Positions 1 to 12,400 of a DNA stretch of 64,000 nucleotides are shown piece by piece. The stretch is from NCBI GenBank assembly GCA_019096065.1, contig JAGUCH010000006.1, positions 144,001 to 208,000 on the forward strand. The letters are read 5' to 3'. The notes beneath the pieces were generated by a model. The model saw only the letters and a program-made list of their open reading frames with translations, was not told the DNA's origin and made no database searches. The DNA comes from Paracyclopina nana (lineage: Eukaryota > Arthropoda > Copepoda > Cyclopoida > Cyclopettidae). A program made the translations under genes and the position numbers. Every line of letters starts with the position of its first letter. Within the stretch, counting starts at the first letter, position 1.

Positions 1-466
1 AAGCGAATAAATGCAGAGTCAATACCTTTCAAGAGCTGTGAATGACAGCAAGGCTTGTCCGTGGTGGCTTGAAACACTGGCCGGGGTGTGCTTCAAGGGT
101 GAGCATGAAGGAGGCAGTTAGGTTCTGGCCCAGTCCTTCGCACAAGGGGGTACCGGTCCCCTCAAAGCGTTCATGGGTCACAGAGTAGGGCAGTAGCGTA
201 GTAGTAGTTGAGTAACACACCTCACAGGCACAAAAAAGGTCTCTCTCTCTCTCTCTCATGTATGGCTATCAATATGATACAATATCACCAACACTAACAA
301 TTAACAGATGAGTAGTAGATCCATGTTCAACAATTTGTCCATATATCGTAAGTGTGCTGGCAGTAGAGCAACCGGAACACATGGACTAGGCAGAGCAAAA
401 AACAATCAATGTCAATTATCATGTCGTCTGAACACTTTTGTTGTCGAGGAAGGCAGTTTAGCTTGT
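1..466. other. Region downstream of brp, with a (CT)n tract
   Basis: This is the 3' side of the minus-strand brp gene: it holds its 3' UTR and flank. A short (TC)n tract lies near 239-257. I see no other gene here. Confidence 0.5.
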
Positions 467-3400
467 CTAGAAGAAGCTCTTGAACAGGCCTCCGGTCAGT
501 TTCGATGCACCCTGAGAGGCTGCACCCAAGGCAGCCATAGGGTTGCCACCTAGGACAGATGCCAAAGGATCAGCACCCGGAGCCTGTGCTTGGCCTTGTG
601 GAGGACCACCAGGCCTTGGCTGACCTTGTTGCTGGGGACCACCTGGCCTCGGCTGTCCCTGCATGGGAGCCCCTGGCCTTTGAGGTTGACCCTGCATGGG
701 AGCCCCAGGCCTTTGAGGCTGGCCTTGCATTGGTGCCCCGGGCCTTTGTTGCGGTTGACCCTGCATTGGAGCTCCTGGCCTCAGGGGCTGACCTTGCATA
801 GGAGCCCCTGGCCTCTGCTGAGGTTGGCCTTGCATGGGGGCTCCTGGCCTTGGCTGTTGACCTTGCATAGGAGCTCCCGGCCTAGGCTGTTGACCTTGCA
901 TGGGAGCTCCTGGCCTTGGCTGCTGGCCCTGCTGCTGAGAAGCCCCAGGCCTTTGTTGCTGGCCTTGCTGCTGAGGAGCACCAGGCCTCATTGGCTGACC
1001 TTGCTGTGGGGCAATCGGACGAGGCTGCTGCCCTTGAGGCTGACCAGGGCCAGCAGGCCTAGGCTGACCCTGCTGAGGAGCGCCAGGTCTTGGTTGAGTC
1101 TGCTGACCTGGAGCCTGAGGTCGAATTTGCTGGCCTTGTGGCTGACCTTGTGGTTGGCCTTGCGGTTGCCCTGCAATGGAGAAAAATTCGCATTATTGGT
1201 ACCTGCAAGTAGGTACTAGTTTTCAGGCTTATTGCTAAATTCAACTTGATCTGAAAATTATATAGGATGCAGAGCACGATAATGCTTGAGTTGGATGATG
1301 TGCACGCAACTACCTGGAGGTGCACCTGGCCTTGGACCAGGTTGACCTTGTGCACCTGGCTGACCTTGAGGACCAGGCTGGCCTGGAGGACCTGGCTGGC
1401 CTGGTCTTGGAGGTTGGCCTTGCTGAGGTACACTGGGCCTGACTTGCTGTTGTTGAGGACCAGGCTGTGGAGATCGGGGTTGGCCTTGGGCTCCTGGTGG
1501 AGCCCCAGGCCTGGGTTGACCCATGGGAGGACCACCTGGCCTGGGTCCTCCAGGCTGCTGACCATTATTCATTGGTGGACCTAAGGAACAGTTATACAAT
1601 GATTTCTACGGGACACCAAAAGTGCTGTGCTAAAACAGACTGCGACATAATAGCTGCAGGGGTACCATGGAAAGCAATATCATTCCTTGCTCACCTTGCT
1701 GAGGTCCTCCAGGCCTGGGCTGACCTTGAGCTCCTGGCGAAGGCCCAGCTGGCCTAGGTTGACCTTGTTGCTGCTGTGGCGGACTAGCCTGTTGTTGTGG
1801 ACCAGGCATCTGTTGTGGTCCTGGCTGCCCAGGCATTTGTTGTGGCTGGGGTCCAGGGGTACGTGGCCCTTGTGGGGTTCCTACAGGCCTAGGTCCCATT
1901 GCTCCCATGGGACCAGCAGGTCTGACACCAGGACTTGCTAGGGGTTGCTGAGGCATTGGAGACTGTGGGGTCTGACCCTGACCTGCTGACTGGGTAGGAG
2001 TTTCAGGGAGCTTTGAAGGTGACCCTCCTCCAGCTGGCTGCATGGGTGTTCCAGGCCCTGCAGAGCCTTGAGGACCCTGAGCCAATTTCACAGGTGTCTG
2101 AGGGGTTTGAGGCTGAGATCCTGCTGGAGAGCCAGAGTTGGCTGGTGAGGGGCTGCCTGAAGGACCGCCCCTGCCCATCCCTGGTCCACCCCTACCTCTA
2201 CCTCGTCCGCGACCTAGAAGATAACACCGAGGAAGCAAAACTGATAAGTCATTTGCTATCTACTATGAGTGGATCACACCTCTTCCTCTACCTTCACCCC
2301 TTCCACCTGGTCCAACCCCTCCAGGTGACAAGAGAGGCCCACCTGATGGAGATGAAGCCCTGGCAGCCTCAAGGGCTCTCTGCTTCCTGTAAAAGGAAAG
2401 ACTCTGTTATTGTCTCTAAGTCTGATATCATCCATATACAAGATGTTCATCCACACCAAGTGTTGACAGGTGAAAGCGTTCACAGGATCAAAATGAAAGG
2501 AACCATGTGACAATGGTTTCAAACAGATCCTCAAAGGTATGTTATGCATTGTTAAAATGCTGTTTCGACTTGAGAGATGAACACCTCATTTTAAAGAAAA
2601 CAGTCAGTGGCACAGCCTTCTTTGATAAGTTTACACAGTGGAAAAAAACAGTTGCAGCAATGGTTAAGGCCATGAAATAAGCACACATATAGTAGGTTAG
2701 ACAACACTCATGCCCTCAGTATAAAATGATGTATGGCATTCTTTTTCCAATCCCCATACTAAGGAGACTAAATATAGTAGTGGTGCACTTGCTAATCTTG
2801 TCACACAAAGTGCAATATGGCATGTCTTCTTCCCTTCTACTGAATTGCAATAGCTGCAAATGAGGAGTAAGAACTGTAAGAATTGTGCAAAATGAGAAGA
2901 GAGAGAAAGGCCTATCTCCTATAATAGGGTGTCAATGTAGGGACATGCTGTTTTGAGCCTGCTTCTTTTGTTTTGCCCTAGCCTTTGAAACAAACCAAAG
3001 ACCTAGCTTAACCGGTCATCTTGTTTTCGCATGCTTAAAAGACTGAACGCATGAATGGGTACAGAGTTGAATATTCAAAAGGGAAACGGGTGAGATTTTA
3101 GATTCTTGGCCTTAACCTGCTGGCTAACCGTCTTAGTCGATTGCAAAAGGAGGGAATCATTATTATTTCATTTTTGACGTGCCACATTGCAAATCTTGTG
3201 CAAGAATTCAGTGCAACTGATGAGATATTGTTTTTATGTTTTCATGGAAAAAGAATACCATACCGTGGTGGATTTTTGGTGGGTTGTTGAGCCTGTCTTT
3301 GATGAGCTTCAGGGGGATTTCTTTTTTTTATGTTTTTGCTTAGGATTTCTTACAGCACCTTTATTTGATACAATAGTTACATGGCTATGGTGGTTATTAG

Positions 3401-6400
3401 GTCTTTTATGGTTGATACAAAAGGGAAGGAAGATATGATGGTGGTTAGTAGGTTTGTCGTAGCAGTACAAAAGCGATGGAAAATTATTACACTAGGGTTT
3501 CATGAGATTCACTTGTGGCAAGGTTTGAGAGGAAAACTTCCCGAAATCTGAAAAAAGCAAGTGTGTGTCTAAGATCTTCTCCACAGGAGGTCTAGTTTCG
3601 TTGCTGTGCCCTAAGCTAAAGTTCACCCTATTCTTGCTACATAGACTGAGCATGCATCTCGTACACAGCAGTAGCCCCTTACAGTAGGATACTGGCCACA
3701 TTCAAAACATGAATAATTGTTGCGGTGAAGTGCCATGTAGTATAAGATATGATTGGCTCTAAACTGACTTACTCTTGCAGCTCCCGTATGAGCTTGTCCT
3801 TGATGGCTTGTTCTTCTTGCGATGATTGAACCAGAGTGAGCAATCGTTCAGTTTCTCCCTTGGCCTTTTTCACCTCTGTCTCAGCCTCCATGAGTTTCTT
3901 CTCCCAATCACCTCCACCACCAACAGCCTAGTTAAAGAGATGACAATTGAGCATAGGATTTGTAAGACCCGGAGACCCTTGGTACTCTTTTGCTTAGCCC
4001 TTACCTTCTCCTGAGCCTCAAGCTTTGCTTTCAGCTCAGACATGCTCTTATTTTTCTCTTCTATGGTCTTCCTGAGCATGGCAATCTCCTGGGACAAGGG
4101 TGGACCTCCAGGGGAAGTGGCTCCCTTCCCATCTTTGGCCAACCTTTGATTGGCCTCATGCAGATCAATCTAAATTAATACATCCACACTTACAAAACTA
4201 TAGTTTAGCATACAGGCGAGGGGGGCAAGTCAGAATGCTGCATCAGAGCAAAAAAATGTAAGAGTTCAAAAATGCTCTCCTAATGGGTTAGATGAGGATG
4301 CATGAAAAATGTTTTGTATGTTTTGTTCACCAGTGAGGAAATCGACAGTAGCTTTGTTATCTGAACAGTTCAGGTGAACATTGCCTTTATGGTTAGTAGA
4401 GGTGATTTCTGCAAGCAGTGCGCACTAAGGGCCTGTTCACCTGCTTATTATGGCCGTTATTTTGGCAAAATATTAGAGAGAAATACTGAGAAACTGAGAA
4501 TTTTATTTTTGGTGTAGGATGGCTTTTGGTACCAATAGATCGATTCCGAAGTCAAAATCTCAAAAATGATTTTACAAATACCGGATATTTGCAAATATCA
4601 GCATAATATCGCGCGTTATTTTGCTGATAATAATGCAGGTGAACAGGGCCTAAGTTGCCTCATGTCAGTAATCTAATAAGGATAGCTTTTTGTGGCTAAT
4701 GGGAAGTCTAGGATCGATAAGGTTAGGGTTAGGAGCCAACAAGCAAACAACCTAGTTTTGCATAACAAAAGAAGCTTTCCTGTAAAGGTAGTTAGTTTTT
4801 GTAGGAAATGTGTGGCAAAGCCTAACTGTAGTGTATTTGCCAAATGCCAACAAGGCATATTTTCTGTTTGTGGGTAAATTAGGCTTTCCACAGCTCCAAC
4901 ACTAAAAAAAGTGTAAGACTTGCATTTGTTGTTACTTTACTCATAGAGCATTTGAAAAAAGTAAAACATTGCACTACTCATTAGAAAAGAAGAAGATTTC
5001 TTATTGGTGGTAAAAGCAAAATACTCTCAAAGCACTGGGTGGGATGCATTGCCAAGCAGAGAGTTAATTCCCCACTTTTGTGAAGAAGAAGAAAAGGAGG
5101 AAGGGGCTATCAAGAGTGACACATGGCTAGTAGGTAATCAATCTACTTGTAAGTAGTCAGACACAAACACCAAAGAAGATCAAGGCTTGGAGCTCACCTG
5201 CTTCTGCTCCAATTCTTGCACCAACATCTCCAACTGAGATTGGAAGCGTTCCCTTTCGACTGAAGCCTCTTTGATCTCTTGCTTCGCCTTGCTCAATTCC
5301 TTGTTCAAGTTCTCCACATCTGGAGTCAAATTGGCTCCACTCTTTATCTGTTCCCTCTGCTCCTCAATCACCTTGTTCAGCTCATTCTTCTCTTGCTGGA
5401 ACTCCTTCTGCTTGTCAGCCAATTCATTCTTGTAGACTTTAATTTGTTCATTGAGCTCACAGATCTTCTTCTCTTTGGCAGCCATGTCCACCACATTGGA
5501 CTGGCCACCATCCTTGAGGGCCTTTTCAAGGTCATCCCTTTGCCTTTCCAAGGCCTCTTTGTCTGACTTCAGCGTTTGCACCTCTGACTCCAGCGCCTTG
5601 ACCCTGCTGGTCAACTTGGCAATTTCATTCTCTTTGGCCTCAAGGACTTCTTTGGAGCCCTTTTCCAGCCCATTGGACAGATGACCCTCGGCTGTTTTGA
5701 GCTTGTCATTCTCCTCTCTGGCCTTCTGAAGGTCAGCCTCGAGTTTGTCCAAGCCATGCTTGCACACTTCCAGCTCAGTGCGAGCCAGGTCCCTTTCCTT
5801 GGTGAGCCTAAACAAACAGTCGCATAAGCCCCCTTTCATTCATAACAGAAGTGTTGCCAAAAATGCTCAACATAGAGAAGAAGACTTACCTGGCAATTTC
5901 AGCGTCAAACTTGCTGTCCACAGCTGCATTGTTCTTCTCTGCCCCCACAGCCCTAGAGGCTTGTATTTGCACCTCCAATTTGTCGATTTGGTTCTTGAGG
6001 TTCACTATCTCCCTCTCTGCCTTGTCAGCCTTGATTTTCTCCCTGCCTTCCTTCTGCAAAAGCTCGTCAAACTCCCTCTCCATGTTTCTGACCTTGTCAT
6101 TGAGGTGCTTGATTTCCCTCTCCTTGGACTCAAGCATGCCCTTTTCTGAGGAGCCAGCCTCCTCTCTCAGCCTTCGGTTTTCATTGCTCACTCTCTTCAA
6201 TTCACTCTCAGTCATGTTCAAGTCTTGCTGGAAGGACAACAGCATGTCCTGTGACTTTTCCAACTGCCTCACCAACTGGTCTCTCTCGGTGTTGAGTTGG
6301 GTGATCTCGAGCTCAAGCTTGTCCACATCATTGTCCTTGAGCTTGGCTTGACTTGACATTTCATGGGCTAATTGCTCCTTCTCCCTCACCACTCTTCGCA

Positions 6401-9400
6401 GCTCGGCCTCCGCCTGATCCAGCTTGTCTTGAAGCTTGCTATAGTCCTTTTTGACTAGCTCAACCTCTTGCCTCATCCTAGTTTCTGACTCATAAGTGTT
6501 GTCGAGGCTTTGCCTTGCGTGATCCAATTGGTTTCTGTATTTTCGCGCTTCCACCTCAAACTTCTCCTTGTCCTCATTGAGGCTCTTGATTTCGAGTTGG
6601 GCCTTGTCGAATTTCGCATGGATCTCTTCTAGTTTCTTGGACATTCGCTCGGATTCCCTTCTGGTTTCGGCATCCTGGGTCTCCTCCAGGCCTCGTTGGG
6701 CCTTCAAATCTTTCAGCTCTCTGGTGGTGGTCTCCAGATCTCGGTTGAGCTTCAGGGATTGCAGTTCAATCTTCTCCTTGTCGGCTTTCGCCTTCTCGAA
6801 TTGGAATTGGATGTTTTGGAGCTTCTCCGTGAGTCTCTCAATGTCCTGGTTGTATCTATCCTCAGCCCGGTCAAACTCTTGCCTCATGGACATGAGCTTG
6901 TCCCTTTGGGCCTCATTTTCCTGCAGTTGGAACCTCAATCGAGCGTTCTCTGTCTCGATTTGATCGAATTTGACTTCCAGGTCAGAAATCTGGAGACAAG
7001 AAAAAAGCTTTTACAGGTCTGGGGGGGTTCTGCTTAAAGCAAACCTTACCTCATCTTGGGTCTTGTTGTATTTGTCCTTCCAGTTGTCGATTTCCCTCTG
7101 GAGTTGAGACATGTGACTTTCCTGGAGTTGCTTGGAACTTTCTGACTTTTCGCACTGCAGCTTAGCCCTGTCAAGGTCATTCCTGGTGCAATCCAGCTCA
7201 ACCTCGATGCGATGCAGGGCTGATTCACGCATTTGCAAGTCCTTCAGGGTCATCTCGTGCTTGTCTTGCCACTTTTTGATCTCGTTCTGAAGCAGGTAGG
7301 TCTCATTCTGGTGCCTCTCTTGCTCCATTGCGAATTTGCTCCTGGCTGAATCCAATTTGTCCAGCTCATTCCTTAGCCTTGACACTTCATCCTCAGCCTT
7401 TTCGCGGGCATTCTTCAAGAACTCAATTTCCCCATTGGCCTTGTCCAGCCTCTCCTTGTACTTTTCAGCCTCAATCAAGGCCCTGCAAAATGCAAGAGTG
7501 CTCTTAGCATCTTCCTCCTCTTTATGAATTAAATGTGCCAAGTTCAAACAGGGCCATTCCTGCTCAATTATCACAAAAAGACAGCTTAAAGATAGGAGGA
7601 ATGGCCTAGGGAAAATCACCCTTGCAGATATCAAAAGAGGAAAGAATCACTGTCTTGTTAGCTTATAACAAATTAGTAGTCTCCCAACCAGGATAAGATA
7701 AGCGGTAGGAATTCACTTACTGGTTGGGGTGACAATCTCTGCAAAGATACAAATTCTGCTACACAAACATAAAATGGCCTACACAAATGAGCATGGATTG
7801 GGTGCCTTTCTAATTCTAGCAAGATTGGGGTATGGGGGCAGTAGGTACCTGTGCATTTCTTCGTTCATCCTTTCCTCAGCATCTTGGTATTTGCCCATGC
7901 GAGCAGCAAATCGTTCAACCTCCAGCTGGAGGCTGGCAGCCTCAGATCTGGCCTTTTCGCATTCCACAACTGAGCTTCGCAACTCCCTTTCGGTGACACC
8001 CTGCTTGTCTCTGAGCTTCTCCACTTCCACCTGGAGCCTGGCCACCTCCTCCTGGGACTTTTCCAAGTTGTTGTGGGACTTGTTGTACTGGTTGGTGGTC
8101 TTCTCGAGGTCATAGGCCAGCTTGTCGACATCTCCTATCGCCTTGTCCCTTTCCGCCTTGGACCGCATGAGGTCACTGGATGTCTTGTCCAGTCTCTCCC
8201 TCAACATGGCCACATCCATGGCTGCCCTCTCAAAGTCATCCTTGAATTTAGCCTCAGAGTCTTTGGTCCTGGACAACTGAAGTCTGGACTGGTCAAACTC
8301 CTCCTGGAGGGCATGCAGCTCCTCCTCAACCTTCTTGTGGTCAGACTTATGCTTGTCAGCCAGGATGTTGGCCTTTTCGAGGTCCATCGACAGCCTGTCC
8401 ACTTCATGCTGGGCACCTTCGAATTTGCTCTGAAGCCTGTACACATCCCCTTGAGCCCTGCGAAAGGAAGGAATGGGTATGAGACAAGGCGCTTAATGAT
8501 CAAGAAGACTTAAAGCTATGGCCCAGACTTTGGGAGTACCTGTCATATTTCTCCAGGAGCCTGTCCAGTTCTTTGCCCATCATTTCTTTTTCCTCATTTG
8601 TCCTTTGAATGGTGGCCTGAGTCATTTCAAACCTGTCCTTGATGGCATCCAGCTCAGCAATAGCATCATCCTTCTCCCTCTGGAACAGGACAAGAATCAT
8701 GTATAACTAACATGACAGCAAGGCATTTGTCAAAGCCTTGAACTAATGAATTCAAGTAAATGGAGCAACAATGGTACAATGATAAGTTAAGCATGCACTA
8801 TGCACAATTAGTAGTACACTAAGGCTAATTTTGAGTAGTGGCTTCATTACCCTGGACTTATCGACCATTTCAGACAATTTGTTGATCCTATCAAGCAAAA
8901 TTTCCATCTCTGACTGCAAATTATCTTTGTCCTTTTGAGCATTGTTAATTTGGGCTTGGAGCATCTCCATTTTCTCTTGCTGCTTAAGTATCTCAGTTTC
9001 CACCTTTTCTTTGTCGGTCTCAGCTTGCAATAGTGACCTCTGAAACCACACATAATGCATTCACTAAGGCCTCCAGCCAACTAAACTACATCAAGAGGTC
9101 TAAATCTTTGCTACAAAATATTTTTTACCAACCCTTCAATAAAAAGAAGGAAAAACATTTGAGACAAATGCCAAAGGGAATGTCCCTCAATTACCATATG
9201 GGGAAATTTGGATGCCATGAGATTTTAGGCTTGCGAAAACTTTCATATCACTTGAAGAGTATCGGTGCAGGAAAAGAATTGAACCCAACAATATTATGAG
9301 CAAATATTTCTCATTAGACTTGCCATAATATTCTGTGGTATCAAGAGTTATCTTTTTTGTGGCATGAAACAAAAAATATTTACCTGTAGCTTATCACACT

Positions 9401-12400
9401 TTTCTCGCTGTCTGTCAGCATCCATTTGGTAATCATCTCTTTCTGTCTGGAGTCGATTGGCTGCAACTTGAGCTTTCTCCATTTGTGCTTGGAGCTCATC
9501 CAGCTCATATAGAAGCTTGTCCTTGTCGGCATTGAACTAAAAGAAGGAGAAGCATTTGAGACTAATGACATAATGTCCTTCCATTCCTCACTGGGGTTAG
9601 TTGGGTGCCATGAGTAGTTGGTAAGCTTGCGAACACACTTTCAGGTGTCTCAAAACAAAGTAATCCAAACTTGGCAAATTTGTGAGCAGAGATAATATTT
9701 ACTTCCATTTATATTTTGCAATCCTTCGATAAAAAGAAGGAAAGGCATTTGGGACAAATGCCAAAGGCAAAGTCCCTCAATTACCAAATGGGGAAATTTG
9801 GGTGCCATGAGTTTGTAAGCTTGCGAAAACTTCCAGATGACATGAAGAGTATCGATGCAGGAAAACAATTGAACCCAACAATGTTATGAGCAAATATTTC
9901 TCACAGTACTTGCCATAATATTCTGCTTCTGAAAACACTTTAAGGTGTCTCAAAACACTCTTGAGTAAACCCAACTTGACAAATTCCTATTTCAAAGTTT
10001 TCTAATGAGTCTCAGGAGTGTGATTGCACAAGGGGACATGGAAAAATGCCTCAATGTCTGTGTAAGCCCCACAAATAACACTATTTTTGGTACAGAGTGT
10101 AATATTTTGAATATGAGTTGTTTTGTAGCAACCTTGTTGGCCATTTGTCTTTCTGTTGTATTTTTGGCATTTCATGATTAAGTTTGGTGCTGGGAAATGA
10201 AGTGTGTCACATCATCACATTGTGCAGAAACATTGAACAAACACAAGCAAGGCCACAGTGGATTATTTTGAGCATTATCACAGAGTCTCAGTCTCTGATT
10301 TTCAAAAATCCAAATGCCTTTAAAGAAGCAAAATGGTGAAAGCTTTCTAATGGGGCCAAATAGTCCACTGTGGCAAGGGCTTCCAAACAGAAAGTACAAC
10401 ACAGAGTCTTGATTGTGGCTGGTTTTGAATCTCCCCACTGTGTATGCATTAAAAGTAATGAGTAATAGTGTTGGAAATAGTGGTGCAGTCATTGAAAAAT
10501 ATTGATATTATGTTATGGCTGCTACAGTCAAAGAATATCAGTAAAAAGGGTCAAAAGGTGAAAGAATTGTAAGCCTCTACCTGGAATTTACTGCCTTTTA
10601 TCAGGGCCTGCAAAAGTACACAAAAAGGGTGAGCAAGGTAGGTTTTCTTGCATACATCTACACAAAATGAGTCAGACATCAACAGAAAAACAGTCAAAAT
10701 TAGTAAAGTCTTGTATAGTTCCAGCTAAATATTCAAAGCAAAATCCACAGCAATGTATTTCTTCTATTTCTATATGCTGTTTTGAGGCTGTGTTCACAAG
10801 CATTATGGTGCAATAGCATCAAAATATAGGTAATATTTTTTCTTAGCATTATTATCAGAAACAGAGAAAGTAAAATTAACAAGAATTCTGTAATATCACC
10901 AAGTAATTAGCAAATATTGTGTAATATAAGCTAATATTGTGTAATATTAGCAAATAATAGCAAATATTCCAAAATATAAGCAAATATTATATAATATAAG
11001 CTAATAATATAAAGTATTATATAGAAATAATATATATATAGAATATTAGCAAATAGTCGGTAATACTGGCAAAAAAACATTAGCAATTGAAAAATTGATA
11101 AAATAATTGCATAATACTAATAATAATAATAGACGTTTAATGTCAGAAAATATTCTGTGATAGTATCAAATAGTATTATTGGAAGTTATCACTTATATCA
11201 GACAAATATTTAATAATATTAGCAAATGGAACGTCATAATACTAGCTAATATTCTGTACTTGAAAGTATTTTAACCTATTTATATGTTCTGTACCATAAG
11301 CAAATATTTTGTAATATAAACAAATATTAAGGGATATTAGTTAGCATTCAAAAATATTTGCAAATATTCTGTAATATTAGCTAAATTTCTGTTTTGCTAT
11401 GAAAGTATTTTTACATCTTATAAATGTAATTCAAATATTTTGTATTATTAGCAAATATTACGTAATATTAGTGAATATTATGTAATATTAGTGAATATTA
11501 TGTAATATTAGTGAATATTATGTAATATTAGTAAATATTATGTAATATTAGTGAATATTATGTAATATTAGTGAATATTATGCAATATTAGTGAATATTA
11601 TGAAATATTAGTGAATATTATCTAATATCAGCAAATATTCTGCAATATCAGCAAATATTCTGCAATATCAGGAAAGATTAAGTAATATTAGCAAATATTT
11701 TCCAATATAAGCAAATATTCTTCAATATCTTCAAAAATCATGTAATACCAAGCAAATAATATTTAATGTTAGAAAATTTTCTGTAATATTAGCAAATATT
11801 ACGTAAAATTAGCAAATATTACGTAATATCAGCAAACATTACGTAATATTAGCAAATATTACGTAATATCAGCAAACATTACGTAATGTTGGCAAATATT
11901 CTGTTATATTAGTTAATATTATGTTAGCAAATATTCTGTTATAATCACAAATACTTATAGTTTTCTCAAAATATTGGTTAGCTGGTGAACAAAGCCTCAG
12001 TGCTCTCTACAACTATGTTTACACTTATGCACTTGGTGCTCATCTATCTGAAGCTTTTAGCAGCATTTCCATGCTAAATAATGTTCATAGATAAACACCA
12101 AATTAGGGCCAATGAAGTTGTGTAAGGCAATTGTGTGCAGAAAAAGTATTAATTTATTATGCCTTTGCATCAGCGGGCAGCTTGATTTGTTTTCTAATCT
12201 GTATTTATAGCATTATTTTCAGTGTAAAAAATAATAAGCAAAATGAGCTCACCTTTCTAATCTCGTTTTGCGATCTCTCGAATTTTTCCTGCATTCTGTC
12301 AAAGTCTGATTGCGTTTTGTCCAGTTGAGATTGAGCTTTCTCAGTTTGAATCTGATACTTTCCAGCAGAAGCCTAAAACATAAAAATGTCCTTAAAATAT

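Noticed and set aside
559..1565. Plus-strand open frames across the brp tail exons
   Set aside because: Antisense shadows of the Pro/Gly/Gln repeats; the minus-strand frame continues brp in phase.
5279..8700. Leu/Ser-rich plus-strand open frames opposite brp
   Set aside because: Antisense of Glu/Lys-rich coiled coil; no splice or start context.
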